A stretch of DNA of 46,713 bases from Chromatiales bacterium 21-64-14 (GTDB taxonomy: Bacteria > Pseudomonadota > Gammaproteobacteria > 21-64-14). This document shows, one piece after another, positions 34,209 through 44,174 of this stretch. The position numbers were made by a program, and so were the translations under genes. The notes beneath the pieces are model-generated. The model did no database searches. It was not told the DNA's origin and saw only the letters and a list, made by a program, of their open reading frames with translations. Location: positions 1 to 46,713 of the forward strand of contig NCBI01000021.1 of the NCBI GenBank assembly GCA_002255365.1, given 5' to 3'. Position 1 is the first letter of the stretch, and the number at the start of each line of letters is the position of its first letter.

Positions 34209-34907
34209 GTGGCCATCCCTGACGCCGATACCATAAGCAGCCGTGTAGGAAATGTCCAAGCGCGCATCCGGCGCGCTGAGATACGCTACGGGCGTCCGCC
34301 CGGCTCCGTGGCCCTGCTGGCGGTCAGCAAGGGGCATGGCCCGGAGGCGATCCGGGCGGCCTTTGCGGCGGGGCTGACCCGTTTCGGCGAGAGCTACGTC
34401 CAGGAGGCCCTGGGAAAATGCGCCGCGCTTACCGACCTCCCACTGGAATGGGCATTCATCGGTCCCATCCAGTCCAACAAGACGCGCGACATCGCCACCC
34501 ACTTCCAATGGGTGCATAGCGTGGACCGGCTCAAGATCGCCCGGCGCCTGAACGAGCAGCGCCCCGCGGCAGGGCCGCCGCTGGCGATCTGTCTCCAGGT
34601 GAACGTGAGCCGCGAACCCACCAAATCCGGCCTGGACCTGGACGCGCTGGAGGCGGTGGCCGCCGAGGTCTACGGGCTGCCGCGACTGCGGCTGCGCGGC
34701 CTGATGGCTATCCCCGCTCCGGATCCCGACCCCGCGCAGCAGCGCCGGGCATTCCGCGCGTTACGCCGCGCGTTCGAGTCCCTCAACCGGGCCGGCATGG
34801 GACTGGATACCCTGTCCATGGGGATGACCGATGACCTGGAGGCGGCCGTGGCGGAAGGCGCCACCGTGGTGCGGGTCGGCACCGGGCTGTTCGGCCCGCG
34901 GCGCTGA
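34209..34907 (+). CDS. PLP-binding homeostasis protein YggS
   Basis: 232 aa from a GTG start at 34209. Single-domain alanine-racemase-like barrel that binds pyridoxal phosphate through Lys41 (LLAVSKG). RFGESYVQEALGK, EWAFIGPIQSNKTRDIA, CLQVNVSREPTKSGLD, RGLMAIP and the C-terminal SMGMTDDLEAAVAEGATVVRVGTGLFG are diagnostic. It buffers PLP and affects amino-acid metabolism rather than catalysing a known reaction. The yggS-proC-yggT-yggU order is conserved in many gammaproteobacteria. Confidence 0.95.
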   Translation: MAIPDADTISSRVGNVQARIRRAEIRYGRPPGSVALLAVSKGHGPEAIRAAFAAGLTRFGESYVQEALGKCAALTDLPLEWAFIGPIQSNKTRDIATHFQWVHSVDRLKIARRLNEQRPAAGPPLAICLQVNVSREPTKSGLDLDALEAVAAEVYGLPRLRLRGLMAIPAPDPDPAQQRRAFRALRRAFESLNRAGMGLDTLSMGMTDDLEAAVAEGATVVRVGTGLFGPRR

Positions 34908-34947
34908 CCGGCCCGGGGGGTGGCGGGCTCACCAGCGTGTCTATTAA

Positions 34948-34977
34948 TTGGGTTGGGTTGGCGGTTTGCGCTAGACT
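34948..34977 (+). promoter_or_regulatory. Possible promoter for proC
   Basis: TTGGGT at 34948-34953, an 18-bp spacer and TAGACT at 34972-34977, giving a start of transcription near 34984, about 20 nt before the proC ATG. Moderate match only. Confidence 0.4.
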
Positions 34978-35005
34978 TGCCCAGCGCCAGGAAGACCCAC
35001 GGACC

Positions 35006-35836
35006 ATGCAAAACCCTCACATCACCTTCATTGGCGGCGGCAACATGGCCGCCAGCTTGATCGGCGGCCTGATCGGCGACAGCCTGGACTCGGGCCGGAT
35101 CCGGGTGGCGGATCCCGACCCCGCGCAGCGGGAACGACTGTCCGCGCGCTACGGGGTGCGCGCCTATGAGGACAACGCCGAGGCCGCGGAGGGCACCGAC
35201 GTGCTGGTGTTCGCGGTCAAGCCCCAGGCGCTGCGAACGGCTGCCGCCGACTTGGCGGGCCTGATGCAGAAGCACCAACCCCTGGCGCTCTCCATCGCCG
35301 CCGGAATCCGCAGCGCGGACCTGGATCGCTGGCTGGGCGGTGGCACCGCCGTGGTACGCGCCATGCCCAACACCCCCGCCCTGGTCCAGAGTGGTGCCAC
35401 CGTCCTGTACGCCAACGCCGCGGTCTCTGCGCCGCGGCGGGACCTTGCCGAGTCGATTCTGCGCGCCGTCGGGATCACCCTGTGGGTGGACGACGAGTCG
35501 CTGATGGACGCGGTGACCGCCCTTTCGGGGAGCGGACCCGCCTACTTCTTTATGGTGATGGAGGCGATGGAAGCCGCTGGGGTGGAATTGGGACTGAGCC
35601 CGGAGACCGCGCGGATGCTGACCCTGGAAACCGCCTTCGGCGCGGCAAAGGTCGCGCTCGGATCCGGCGACGACGTGGCAACCCTGCGCCAGCGGGTCAC
35701 CTCCCCCGGCGGCACCACCGAAGCGGCCCTGGCGGTGCTGGACCAGGCCGGCCTGCGGGAACACTTCCGGCACGCCTTGCGGGCCGCCCGAGACCGTTCC
35801 CGCGCATTGGCGCAGCAGTTCGGGGACGAGCCGTGA
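35006..35836 (+). CDS. proC: Pyrroline-5-carboxylate reductase
   Basis: 276 aa from ATG 35006. Last step of proline synthesis, using NAD(P)H. N-terminal dinucleotide fold ITFIGGGNMAASLIGGL, VFAVKPQ, VVRAMPNTPALV and the C-terminal signature ALSGSGPAYFF, with RQRVTSPGGTTEAAL near the end. The upstream in-frame codons back to 34937 run through the promoter and are rejected. Its stop overlaps yggT by one base (TGATG). Confidence 0.96.
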   Translation: MQNPHITFIGGGNMAASLIGGLIGDSLDSGRIRVADPDPAQRERLSARYGVRAYEDNAEAAEGTDVLVFAVKPQALRTAAADLAGLMQKHQPLALSIAAGIRSADLDRWLGGGTAVVRAMPNTPALVQSGATVLYANAAVSAPRRDLAESILRAVGITLWVDDESLMDAVTALSGSGPAYFFMVMEAMEAAGVELGLSPETARMLTLETAFGAAKVALGSGDDVATLRQRVTSPGGTTEAALAVLDQAGLREHFRHALRAARDRSRALAQQFGDEP

Positions 35837-36420
35837 TGGGCGGCCCCTACGCGGCCAACGCCGCCGTATTCCTCATTAGGACCCTGTTCGGCTTCGGCCT
35901 CCTGGCAGTCCTGTTACGCTTCCTGCTGGCCTGGGCGCGGGCCGATTTCTACAACCCGGTATCCCAGTTTCTGGTCCGCGTCACCAGCCCGATCGTGGTC
36001 CCGCTGCGCCGGGTGATCCCGCCCCTGGGCCGTGTGGATCTGGCCTCGGTGGTCTTGCTGCTGGCCTTGGGCGCCCTGGAGTTTCTGCTGGTGGGCCTCG
36101 TGCAGGGTGTGCGCATGAACCCAGTGGCACTGCCGGTGCTCAGTCTCGCGAGTATTCTGGACCTCACCCTCCACGTGTACTTGATCTCCATTCTGGTCCA
36201 GGTAGTGCTCAGCTGGGTAAACCCGGGCACCTATCATCCGCTGGCCGCACTGTTATACAGCTTGAACAAACCGTTGCTGGGCCCGGCACGACGCCTGCTA
36301 CCCCCCATCGGCGGGCTGGACCTCTCGCCATTGGTGATCCTGGTCGGCCTGCAGCTGATTTCTATCCTGCTGGTCGCACCGTTACGCGACCTGGGCTGGG
36401 GACTGGCGGGCCACGCATAG
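35836..36420 (+). CDS. YggT family integral membrane protein
   Basis: 194 aa, ATG overlapping the proC stop. Two repeats of the YGGT domain, each with the pattern LLRFLLAWARADFYNPVSQFL / VQVVLSWVNPGTYHPLAALL followed by P-L-x-P-x-R-R-x-x-P-P-x-G-x-x-D-L. Four or five hydrophobic segments (about residues 10-32, 68-90, 100-125, 160-185). Function is unknown; family members have been linked to osmotic stress and to membrane organisation. The 266 bp up to yggU contain no gene I can support. Confidence 0.92.
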   Translation: MGGPYAANAAVFLIRTLFGFGLLAVLLRFLLAWARADFYNPVSQFLVRVTSPIVVPLRRVIPPLGRVDLASVVLLLALGALEFLLVGLVQGVRMNPVALPVLSLASILDLTLHVYLISILVQVVLSWVNPGTYHPLAALLYSLNKPLLGPARRLLPPIGGLDLSPLVILVGLQLISILLVAPLRDLGWGLAGHA

Positions 36421-36686
36421 CGGCGGTCCCCGGATCGTCGTGGGCGCACACCATGGGGCTCCACGCAGGTACCGACTCAGCGCCTGGTGCGGGTCTGGCT
36501 GCGGAACGCGCGCCCGATCCACATCGCCGGATCGCCATGCTCAGCGCGGGCACCGTGCAGGTCTATGGGTAACCCCGCCAATCGATCGCGGACCGTGCCC
36601 GCGCTGGTGTTCGTCTTGATCGAATCAACCAAGCTTGCGATCCCGAAGACGGATTTTCGTGCCGCGCACCGGACGACCCGTCACCA

Positions 36687-36992
36687 ATGACATCCGAACT
36701 TCCATGGTACCGCTGGGACGGAGAGGACCTGATCCTCCAACTCCAGATCCAGCCCCGCGCGTCCCGGGATAAAATCGTCGGCGTCCACGCCGGCCATCTG
36801 CGCATCCGGCTCACCGCGCCGCCGGTGGACGGGCGCGCCAACGAGACGCTGCTGCGGTATCTGGCCGACCTGTTCCAAGTGGCCCGGAGCCAAGTGATCC
36901 TGATCGGTGGGACCAAAGGCCGCCGCAAACGGGTCCGGATCCGGTCTCCGCACCACCTCCCCGCACCGCTCCCGCTCCCGCGCCGTATGTGA
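36687..36992 (+). CDS. DUF167 family protein YggU
   Basis: 101 aa. Recognised by LQIQPRASRDKIVGVHAGHLRIRLTAPPVDGRANETLLRYLA and by VILIGGTKGRRKRVRI. Small alpha/beta protein of unknown function. The last dozen residues (HHLPAPLPLPRRM) are proline-rich and unlike the family core. Normally it follows yggT closely; here a 266-bp gap separates them. Confidence 0.9.
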   Translation: MTSELPWYRWDGEDLILQLQIQPRASRDKIVGVHAGHLRIRLTAPPVDGRANETLLRYLADLFQVARSQVILIGGTKGRRKRVRIRSPHHLPAPLPLPRRM

Positions 36993-37142
36993 ACGGGCGC
37001 ACGGTACCCGGCCAGCGCTTCCCTATACTCGGTATGGAAAGGGGTCGGCACCCGCTGCGCGCGGCCGTAATCCGCGCCGCGGTGGGTGTCGGTGTGTCAG
37101 CGCGCCCGCACGGGCGCCGGATCTGGGGCGGGGACCACCACG

Positions 37143-39140
37143 ATGACGGCAGACCTCCTGCAGACGCAACTCGGCGCCTACAACCGCTGGAAACAGGTTC
37201 TGGGAAAGGCGCTGGGACAATATCAGCAGTGGCTCGACGGCTGCCGCCTGAGCCCACCGGACGCGGACCTGCGCATAATAGAATGCCTGGAAGCGCTGGA
37301 TTCCGACCGGCTCGTGATCGCCTTCGTCGGCGAATTCTCCAGGGGCAAGACCGAGCTGATCAACGCGCTGTTCTTTTCCGACTACCGGCGCCGGCTCTTG
37401 CCCACCGAGGCGGGCCGCACCACCATGTGCCCCACCGAGCTGTTTCATGACGCGGAGGCAGTGGCCCCGTATCTCAAGCTGCTGCCCATCGAGACGCGCC
37501 TGCGCGACACCACCATCAGTGAATACATCCAGGATCCCCTCGCCTGGAATACCACCCCCCTGGATATGGACTCGCCGGACCAGATGGTCAACGCGCTGCG
37601 TGAGATCCGCCGCGTACGGCGGGTGCCGGTGCCAGAGGCGAAACGGCTCGGGCTGTATGACGCTAGCCTGCATACCGACCTCCAGGCCCAGGGTGTCCCG
37701 GTGACCCACGTGGAAATCCCCGTCTGGCGTCATGCCCGCGTCAGCTTTCCGCACCCGTTGCTGAAACAAGGACTGGTGGTGCTCGACACCCCCGGCCTCA
37801 ACGCCCTCGGCAACGAACCCGAGCTTACCCTCAACCTGCTGCCCAAGGCCCATGCCATGGTGTTCGTTCTGGCCGCCGATACCGGCGTGACCCGGAGCGA
37901 CCTGGAGCTTTGGAATCATCATGTTCGAGGTTACCGTTACCGCAAGGATGGCTGTCTGGTGGTGGCGCTGAACAAGATCGACACGCTATGGGACGAGCTG
38001 CGGGACCCCACCGAAGTCACCGCTGCCATCGAGAACCAGCGCCGTACGGTCGCCCGCGAGTTAGGACTGGGCAGCCGCAGCGTCTTTCCGGTCTCTGCCC
38101 AGAAGGCGCTGGTGGCCAAGATCCGGCACGATCCGCGGCTGTTGCGCAACGCTCAACTGGCCGAACTGGAGGCCCATGTGTGCACCCAGATCCTTCCGAT
38201 CCGGCACGAGATACTACAGGAGTCCCTCGCACGCCGGATGGATGAGCTGCTCGAGGAGAGCCGCAGTGTGCTGCGCGCACGCATGAACGATGTGCGGAAC
38301 GAGACACGGGAACTGCGCGGCCTGCGTGGCAAGAGCAGCGACGTGGTACTCCACCTGATGCGCAAAAACCGCCAGGCACAGGCGCTTTATCTCAAGCATG
38401 TACAATCCTTCAACGAAGCGCGCCGCGAGCTTGGAAACCGCGCCCGTAGCGTGATGGAAATCCTGGACCTGAGCCTGATCGATACGCTGATCGACCAAGC
38501 GCGCATAGATATGGAAGGGAGTTGGACCACCCCGGGGCTGAAACGCGGAATGAAGGTTTTCTTCGAGGGGATCGCACGGATCATGGGCCAGGTTGCACCC
38601 GAGGTCTACACCGCCGAGCGGTTGGTAAAACGCGTGTACGCCGACTTCCAGCAACGGCTGGATGCCGAGCTCGCGCGGCCGCAGCCGCTACCTATGGAGC
38701 AGCGCGTCGCGGAATTCACCGCCCTGCATCATGAGGCGGAGGAATTCCGGAACAGTGTCATCACCAGCATGACCGAGCAGAGCTTTGTTATCCGGAAGTT
38801 CTTCGACACGCTCGCAAGCCGTGCCCGTGGCTTGTTCATCGAAGTCCATGACGAGGCGGACCGGTGGCTCAAGGATGTGCTGGGGCCGCTGGTCCGGCGC
38901 CTGCACGACCACAAGACCATGCTCGACCAGCGCCGCGCCAATCTGCAGAAAATCCAACGCTCGCGGCAATCGCTCGATGAACGCATCGCCGGGCAGGAGG
39001 CGCAGATCTTGGGCCTGGAGGAACAGCTCAGCGAGCTCGATTGGATTCAGAACTCCCTGCATCGACCCCTGCCCGCCGCCGCTGCGCCACCGGCCGGCAT
39101 CCCTACGAAGGAGACCGCGCGCGGCGCGCTGGCCGGCTGA
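37143..39140 (+). CDS. Dynamin-like large GTPase
   Basis: 665 aa from ATG 37143 (MTADLLQTQLGAYNRWKQ). The GTPase domain has P-loop FVGEFSRGKTELINAL (Gly63-Thr70), a threonine pair in AGRTTMCPTE for switch I, G3 motif VVLDTPGLNA near residue 215 and G4 motif VVALNKIDTLWDE near 277. The remaining 350 residues are almost entirely helical, with a likely coiled coil near 595-640 (DQRRANLQKIQRSRQSLDERI and following), as in bacterial dynamin-like proteins that remodel or repair membranes. No transmembrane helix is evident. A Pro/Ala tail ends it. A TATACT -10-like box at 37024-37029 lies upstream. Its specific role is unknown. Confidence 0.85.
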   Translation: MTADLLQTQLGAYNRWKQVLGKALGQYQQWLDGCRLSPPDADLRIIECLEALDSDRLVIAFVGEFSRGKTELINALFFSDYRRRLLPTEAGRTTMCPTELFHDAEAVAPYLKLLPIETRLRDTTISEYIQDPLAWNTTPLDMDSPDQMVNALREIRRVRRVPVPEAKRLGLYDASLHTDLQAQGVPVTHVEIPVWRHARVSFPHPLLKQGLVVLDTPGLNALGNEPELTLNLLPKAHAMVFVLAADTGVTRSDLELWNHHVRGYRYRKDGCLVVALNKIDTLWDELRDPTEVTAAIENQRRTVARELGLGSRSVFPVSAQKALVAKIRHDPRLLRNAQLAELEAHVCTQILPIRHEILQESLARRMDELLEESRSVLRARMNDVRNETRELRGLRGKSSDVVLHLMRKNRQAQALYLKHVQSFNEARRELGNRARSVMEILDLSLIDTLIDQARIDMEGSWTTPGLKRGMKVFFEGIARIMGQVAPEVYTAERLVKRVYADFQQRLDAELARPQPLPMEQRVAEFTALHHEAEEFRNSVITSMTEQSFVIRKFFDTLASRARGLFIEVHDEADRWLKDVLGPLVRRLHDHKTMLDQRRANLQKIQRSRQSLDERIAGQEAQILGLEEQLSELDWIQNSLHRPLPAAAAPPAGIPTKETARGALAG

Positions 39141-39225
39141 GCCACGGATCGCGGTCCAGGAGCCGGGCGCGCTCGGAGGTCTTCCGCGCACGGCGGAGGC
39201 CGAGAACAACGCGCGGGACCCAACG

Positions 39226-39999
39226 TCAGAAATCAACGTCGTAGTCGATGATCAGGGGCGCGTGATCCGAGTAGCGCTGCGCAGTATGGATCCGCGCCGC
39301 CGTTACCGCTCCCTGCAAGCCTGGGGTGACCACTTGGTAATCGATGCGCCACCCCACGTTCTTCTCCCACGCACGGCCGCGGTTCGACCACCAGGTGTAC
39401 TGCTCCTCCCGTTGATCTACGACCCGGAACGCATCCACGAACCCGCGCGCGCCGAACAACTCGTCCATCCAGGCGCGCTCCTCAGGCAGAAATCCGGAGT
39501 TTTTCTGATTGCCGCGCCAGTTCTTGAGATCGATCTGGCGGTGGGCAATGTTCCAGTCCCCGCACAGGATGTACTGGCGGCGCTTGCGGCGCAGGTCGCG
39601 GAGAAACCCCGCGAAACGCTCCATAAAGTCGAACTTGATTGCCTGGCGCTCCGGCCCCGAGGACCCGGAGGGCACATACACCGAGGCAACGCTGAGCTGG
39701 CCGAAGTCCACCTGCAGGTAACGCCCTTCCGCGTCGATATCCGGCCAACCCAGGCCGGTGATCACCTGGTCCGGCGCACGCCGGCAGTACACCGCCACGC
39801 CGCTGTAACCCTTCTTACGGGCGTCGTGAAAATAGACGTGATAGCCGCGGGGCCGGAACACCGCGTCCTCCAACTGATGCTCCTGGGCCTTGGTTTCCTG
39901 TAGACAGATCACATCGGCGCGTTGGCGCGCCAGCCAGCCGAAAAACCCCTTGCGGGCCGCCGAGCGGATTCCGTTGACGTTGACTGTAACCACGCGCAT
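39226..39999 (-). CDS. xthA: Exodeoxyribonuclease III-type nuclease, Crc-like
   Basis: 257 aa. Exonuclease-endonuclease-phosphatase fold. MRVVTVNVNGIRSAARKGF, VICLQETKA with metal-binding Glu35, CGDWNIAH near residues 145-151, and C-terminal SDHAPLIIDYD with Asp245/His246 are all present, so the active site looks complete. Overall sequence and position opposite pyrE match Pseudomonas Crc, which as I recall lacks these residues (for example DTRA, GSLYVAH and SQH at the equivalent places). DNA repair (AP endonuclease / 3'-5' exonuclease) is therefore the likely activity. Convergent with the dynamin-like gene, divergent from pyrE. Confidence 0.92.
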   Translation of the reverse strand: MRVVTVNVNGIRSAARKGFFGWLARQRADVICLQETKAQEHQLEDAVFRPRGYHVYFHDARKKGYSGVAVYCRRAPDQVITGLGWPDIDAEGRYLQVDFGQLSVASVYVPSGSSGPERQAIKFDFMERFAGFLRDLRRKRRQYILCGDWNIAHRQIDLKNWRGNQKNSGFLPEERAWMDELFGARGFVDAFRVVDQREEQYTWWSNRGRAWEKNVGWRIDYQVVTPGLQGAVTAARIHTAQRYSDHAPLIIDYDVDF

Positions 40000-40194
40000 A
40001 CCCGATCCCCGGCCGTGACGACAACACGCGCCGGCGCGGCCTTTGCATTCCCGCCCGGTGCCCCAAAACGGTATGATACGGGAGGCGCCCGCGGCGATGC
40101 GAGCCGCGGGAGTGGGGCCCGAGCTGGATGCGCTCCCGCGTTTCAGCTCCAGCGCTCCAAAGCACCACCCACTGACACGACGTGACCGGGAATC

Positions 40195-40854
40195 ATGGAA
40201 CCTTATCAGCAGGAATTCATCCGCTTCGCCCTGGACACCGATGCCCTGCGTTTCGGGCAGTTCACGCTGAAATCAGGCCGGACCAGCCCCTATTTCTTCA
40301 ACGCCGGACTCTTCAACACGGGCCAGGGCATCGCCCGGCTGGGCCGCTGCTACGCCGCGGCGATCGTACACTCCGGGATTCACGCCGACATGCTGTTCGG
40401 TCCGGCCTATAAAGGCATCCCGCTGGTCACCGCCGCTGCCGTCGCGCTGGCAGACCATCACCAGCGCGACCTGCCCTACGCATTCAACCGCAAGGAGGCC
40501 AAGGACCACGGGGAAGGCGGTCATGTGGTGGGCGCGGCGCTCGCCGGCCGGGTGCTGATCGTGGACGACGTGATCACTTCCGGACTCTCGGTGGACGAGT
40601 CGGTGGCCCTCATCCGCGCCGCCGGCGCCGCACCCGCCGGGGTGGTCATCGCACTGGACCGCCAGGAGCGTGGCCGGGGTGCGGTATCCGCCACCCAGGA
40701 AGTCGCGCGCGGCTACGCAATCCCGGTCACCAGTATCGTCACCCTGCAGGACTTGGTGGCATATCTGGAAGTAGAAGGCGGCGACGCTGGCGCACTGAAT
40801 GCGATCCGTGCGTATCAGAAAGAGTACGGCAGCGCGGCGCGTCACCCACAATAG
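40195..40854 (+). CDS. pyrE: Orotate phosphoribosyltransferase
   Basis: 219 aa. Converts orotate and PRPP to orotidine monophosphate. [45 protein letters not shown] and the PRPP signature [11 protein letters not shown] (residues 120-130) are standard. The start [13 protein letters not shown] matches the family. In the 195-bp divergent gap with xthA there is a TATGAT -10-like box but no convincing -35. Third pyrimidine locus of the window after pyrRBC'K. Confidence 0.96.
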   Translation: MEPYQQEFIRFALDTDALRFGQFTLKSGRTSPYFFNAGLFNTGQGIARLGRCYAAAIVHSGIHADMLFGPAYKGIPLVTAAAVALADHHQRDLPYAFNRKEAKDHGEGGHVVGAALAGRVLIVDDVITSGLSVDESVALIRAAGAAPAGVVIALDRQERGRGAVSATQEVARGYAIPVTSIVTLQDLVAYLEVEGGDAGALNAIRAYQKEYGSAARHPQ

Positions 40855-40879
40855 ACGCCCCGGGTCATGCGGGTGCCCG

Positions 40880-41635
40880 TCAACCCAGCACCAACTTCAT
40901 GCCGATCACTATCGTGACCAGTTCAAAGCCGCGCTTGATCCAGCGATTGCCCTTGGCGATCGCCAGGTGCGCACCGAGATAACCGCCGATCAAGGACCCC
41001 AGCAACAAGGCTGGCAACCACGACCAGCGGATCTGCCCCAGGATGCCGAGGGTCAGGGCCCCCGCGCCATTCCAGAACAGGCCCACCAGCACCAGGGTAT
41101 AGGCTACCGCGCGGCGGTAATCCAGACCGAACCAGCGCACCAGCCACAGGGTCACGAACAGTCCGGTGCCCGAACTCAGCGAACCGTTCAGGAATCCGAT
41201 CAGGAACAGCACGACGCCACCGGCGAGGAAGCCACGCCGGTCACGGTGGGCCGGCGCATGGAACTGACCCAGGCCGGGATTCCACCAGGAGTACAGCCCC
41301 AGGCCGATGTTCATGAACCCGAGGGCAATCTCCCCCGCACGCCCCGGCACCTGGAGCACCACGCTCGCCCCGAGCACCACGCCGGGCAGGCCCACGGCAA
41401 GGATGAAGATGGTAAAGGCCCGTTCCAGGGCATGTTCACGGGCGTGACGCAGGGTCGCGCCGACGCCCAAGGCGACGCTTGCCGCCTTATGGGTCGCCAG
41501 CGCCACCGCGAACGGCAGCCCAAGAAAAATCAATGCCGGAAACTGAATCAGCCCGGCACCCCCGCCAGAGAATGCGGAGAACGTGTTCGCCAGCAGCGCA
41601 ATAACGAACAACAGGAGTTGATCGGGCAGGCTCAA
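40880..41635 (-). CDS. TauE/SafE-family membrane permease
   Basis: 251 aa with seven to eight hydrophobic segments. The family signature is seen twice in outline: AFSGGGAGLIQFPALIFLGLP near the N-terminus and FLNGSLSSGTGLFVTLWLVRWFGLDYRRAVAYTL in the middle, with LGSLIGGYLGAHLA near the end. The family exports or imports sulfur-containing or small organic anions; the substrate here cannot be told. It converges on pyrE with only 25 bp between stops, and lies 57 bp downstream of argB on the same strand. Confidence 0.88.
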   Translation of the reverse strand: MSLPDQLLLFVIALLANTFSAFSGGGAGLIQFPALIFLGLPFAVALATHKAASVALGVGATLRHAREHALERAFTIFILAVGLPGVVLGASVVLQVPGRAGEIALGFMNIGLGLYSWWNPGLGQFHAPAHRDRRGFLAGGVVLFLIGFLNGSLSSGTGLFVTLWLVRWFGLDYRRAVAYTLVLVGLFWNGAGALTLGILGQIRWSWLPALLLGSLIGGYLGAHLAIAKGNRWIKRGFELVTIVIGMKLVLG

Positions 41636-41692
41636 GGGGGTTGCGGTCCCGTGTAATGGGCGACCCGCCGTGGGGAGGCGGCCCGCGCCCGC

Positions 41693-42625
<933 letters not shown>

Positions 42626-42706
42626 TCATGCCGTCCAGCGCCAAAAATCAACCAGCACCGGCGGGCACCGGGAGCCTCGGGCCGAGACCGTGATGCCGCC
42701 CGGGTA

Positions 42707-44095
42707 TCAGAACGGAAGCGTCAAGCCCGGCTCCACCGCCAGCATCTGACGACGGAACGTCTCCTGGATACGCCGCAGCGCGGGCACATCGTCGGCCTCG
42801 AAACGCAGCACCAGACACGGCGTCGTGTTGGAGGCGCGCACCAGACCCCATCCGTCGGTAAAGTCCGCCCGCACCCCGTCGATGGTGTGCAGGGTCGCCC
42901 CCACGAAATGGCCCTCCCGGGCCAAGCGCTCCATGAAAGCGAAGTGCGCCCCCTCCTCCATCTCCACCCGAAGTTCGGGCGTGTTCACGCTGTCGGGAAG
43001 CGCGTCGAACACCTCGGCGGGGCTGCGCGGATCCGCCGCCAGGATCTCCAGCAACCGGGCCGCCGCGTACAAGGCGTCGTCGAAACCGTACCAACGTTCC
43101 TTGAAAAAGATGTGCCCGCTCATCTCCCCCGCCAGCAGCGCCCCGCTCTCCCGCATGCGCGCCTTGATCAGCGAGTGGCCGGTCTTCCACATCTCGGCGA
43201 CGCCGCCGGCGCCCTCGATCATGGGCGTCAGATAGCGCGTGCACTTCACGTCGTAGATGATGCGCCCGCCCGGGTTGCGCGCCAGCACGTCGGCGGCCAG
43301 CAACATGAGGAGCCGGTCCGGCCACACCACCCGCCCGTCCGGCGACAGCACCCCGAGCCGGTCCCCGTCGCCGTCGAAGGCGAGGCCCAGATCCGCACCG
43401 TCACCGGCCAAGGCCGCGGCCAGATCCTTGAGATTCTCGGGCACGCTGGGGTCGGGGTGGTGATTGGGGAAATGCCCGTCCACCTCGCAGAACAACTCGG
43501 TCACCTCGCACCCGAGGGCGCGCAGCAATTGCGGCGCCGCGACGCCCGCGACCCCGTTGCCGCAGTCCACCACCACCCGCAGGGGGCGCGCGAGCGTCAC
43601 GTCACCGACGATGCGCTGAAGATAGGCCGGCAGCACGTCCGCGCTGCGGCGGCTGCCGGCGGCGCTGCGCAGGGCACCGGTCTCGATGCGCCGGCGCAGT
43701 TCCTGGATGCCGTCCTCGGACAGGGTGTCCCCGGCCACCATGATCTTGAGCCCGTTGTAGTCCGGCGGATTGTGACTGCCGGTCAGCATCACGCCGGTGC
43801 CGGTACCGAGGTGGTGGGTGGCGAAATAGAGCACCGGCGTGGGGACCATGCCCACGTCGACCACCTCCAGGCCCGCCGCTGCCAACCCAGCTCCCAGGGC
43901 CGCCGCCAGTTCAGGGCCCGAGAGCCGGCCGTCGCGGCCCACCATGACCCGCGTCTGACCGCGCGCGTGCGCCACGCTACCGATGGCTTGGCCGATGGCG
44001 TACACGCCCTCCGGGGTCAGGGTCTGACCGACGATGCCGCGGATGTCATAGGCACGGAAGATCGAGGCGGGTGGAACGGCGGCATTGCGGATCAC
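42707..44095 (-). CDS. algC: Phosphomannomutase/phosphoglucomutase AlgC
   Basis: 462 aa from a GTG at 44095 with GGGGAA upstream; upstream codons would overlap dut. Interconverts mannose/glucose 6- and 1-phosphates for polysaccharide and LPS synthesis. The phosphoserine is Ser107 in LTGSHNPPDYNG, the Mg loop DGDGDR lies near 237-242, the sugar-binding GEMSGHIFFKERWYGFDD is intact, and the C-terminal phosphate site RASNTTPCLVLRFEAD is present. Length and Ser position nearly equal Pseudomonas AlgC. It lies 79 bp downstream of dut. Confidence 0.96.
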   Translation of the reverse strand: MIRNAAVPPASIFRAYDIRGIVGQTLTPEGVYAIGQAIGSVAHARGQTRVMVGRDGRLSGPELAAALGAGLAAAGLEVVDVGMVPTPVLYFATHHLGTGTGVMLTGSHNPPDYNGLKIMVAGDTLSEDGIQELRRRIETGALRSAAGSRRSADVLPAYLQRIVGDVTLARPLRVVVDCGNGVAGVAAPQLLRALGCEVTELFCEVDGHFPNHHPDPSVPENLKDLAAALAGDGADLGLAFDGDGDRLGVLSPDGRVVWPDRLLMLLAADVLARNPGGRIIYDVKCTRYLTPMIEGAGGVAEMWKTGHSLIKARMRESGALLAGEMSGHIFFKERWYGFDDALYAAARLLEILAADPRSPAEVFDALPDSVNTPELRVEMEEGAHFAFMERLAREGHFVGATLHTIDGVRADFTDGWGLVRASNTTPCLVLRFEADDVPALRRIQETFRRQMLAVEPGLTLPF

Positions 44096-44174
44096 GGGCG
44101 ATTCCCCAGAGTGGCGATTGTCATTAGGCTGTGCGGACCGCACGGCGGCGGCGCATCGGTATCCGGCGCACGCA

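Noticed and set aside
36487..36690. 67-codon frame between yggT and yggU
   Set aside because: No ribosome-binding site or recognisable features; composition like noncoding GC-rich DNA.
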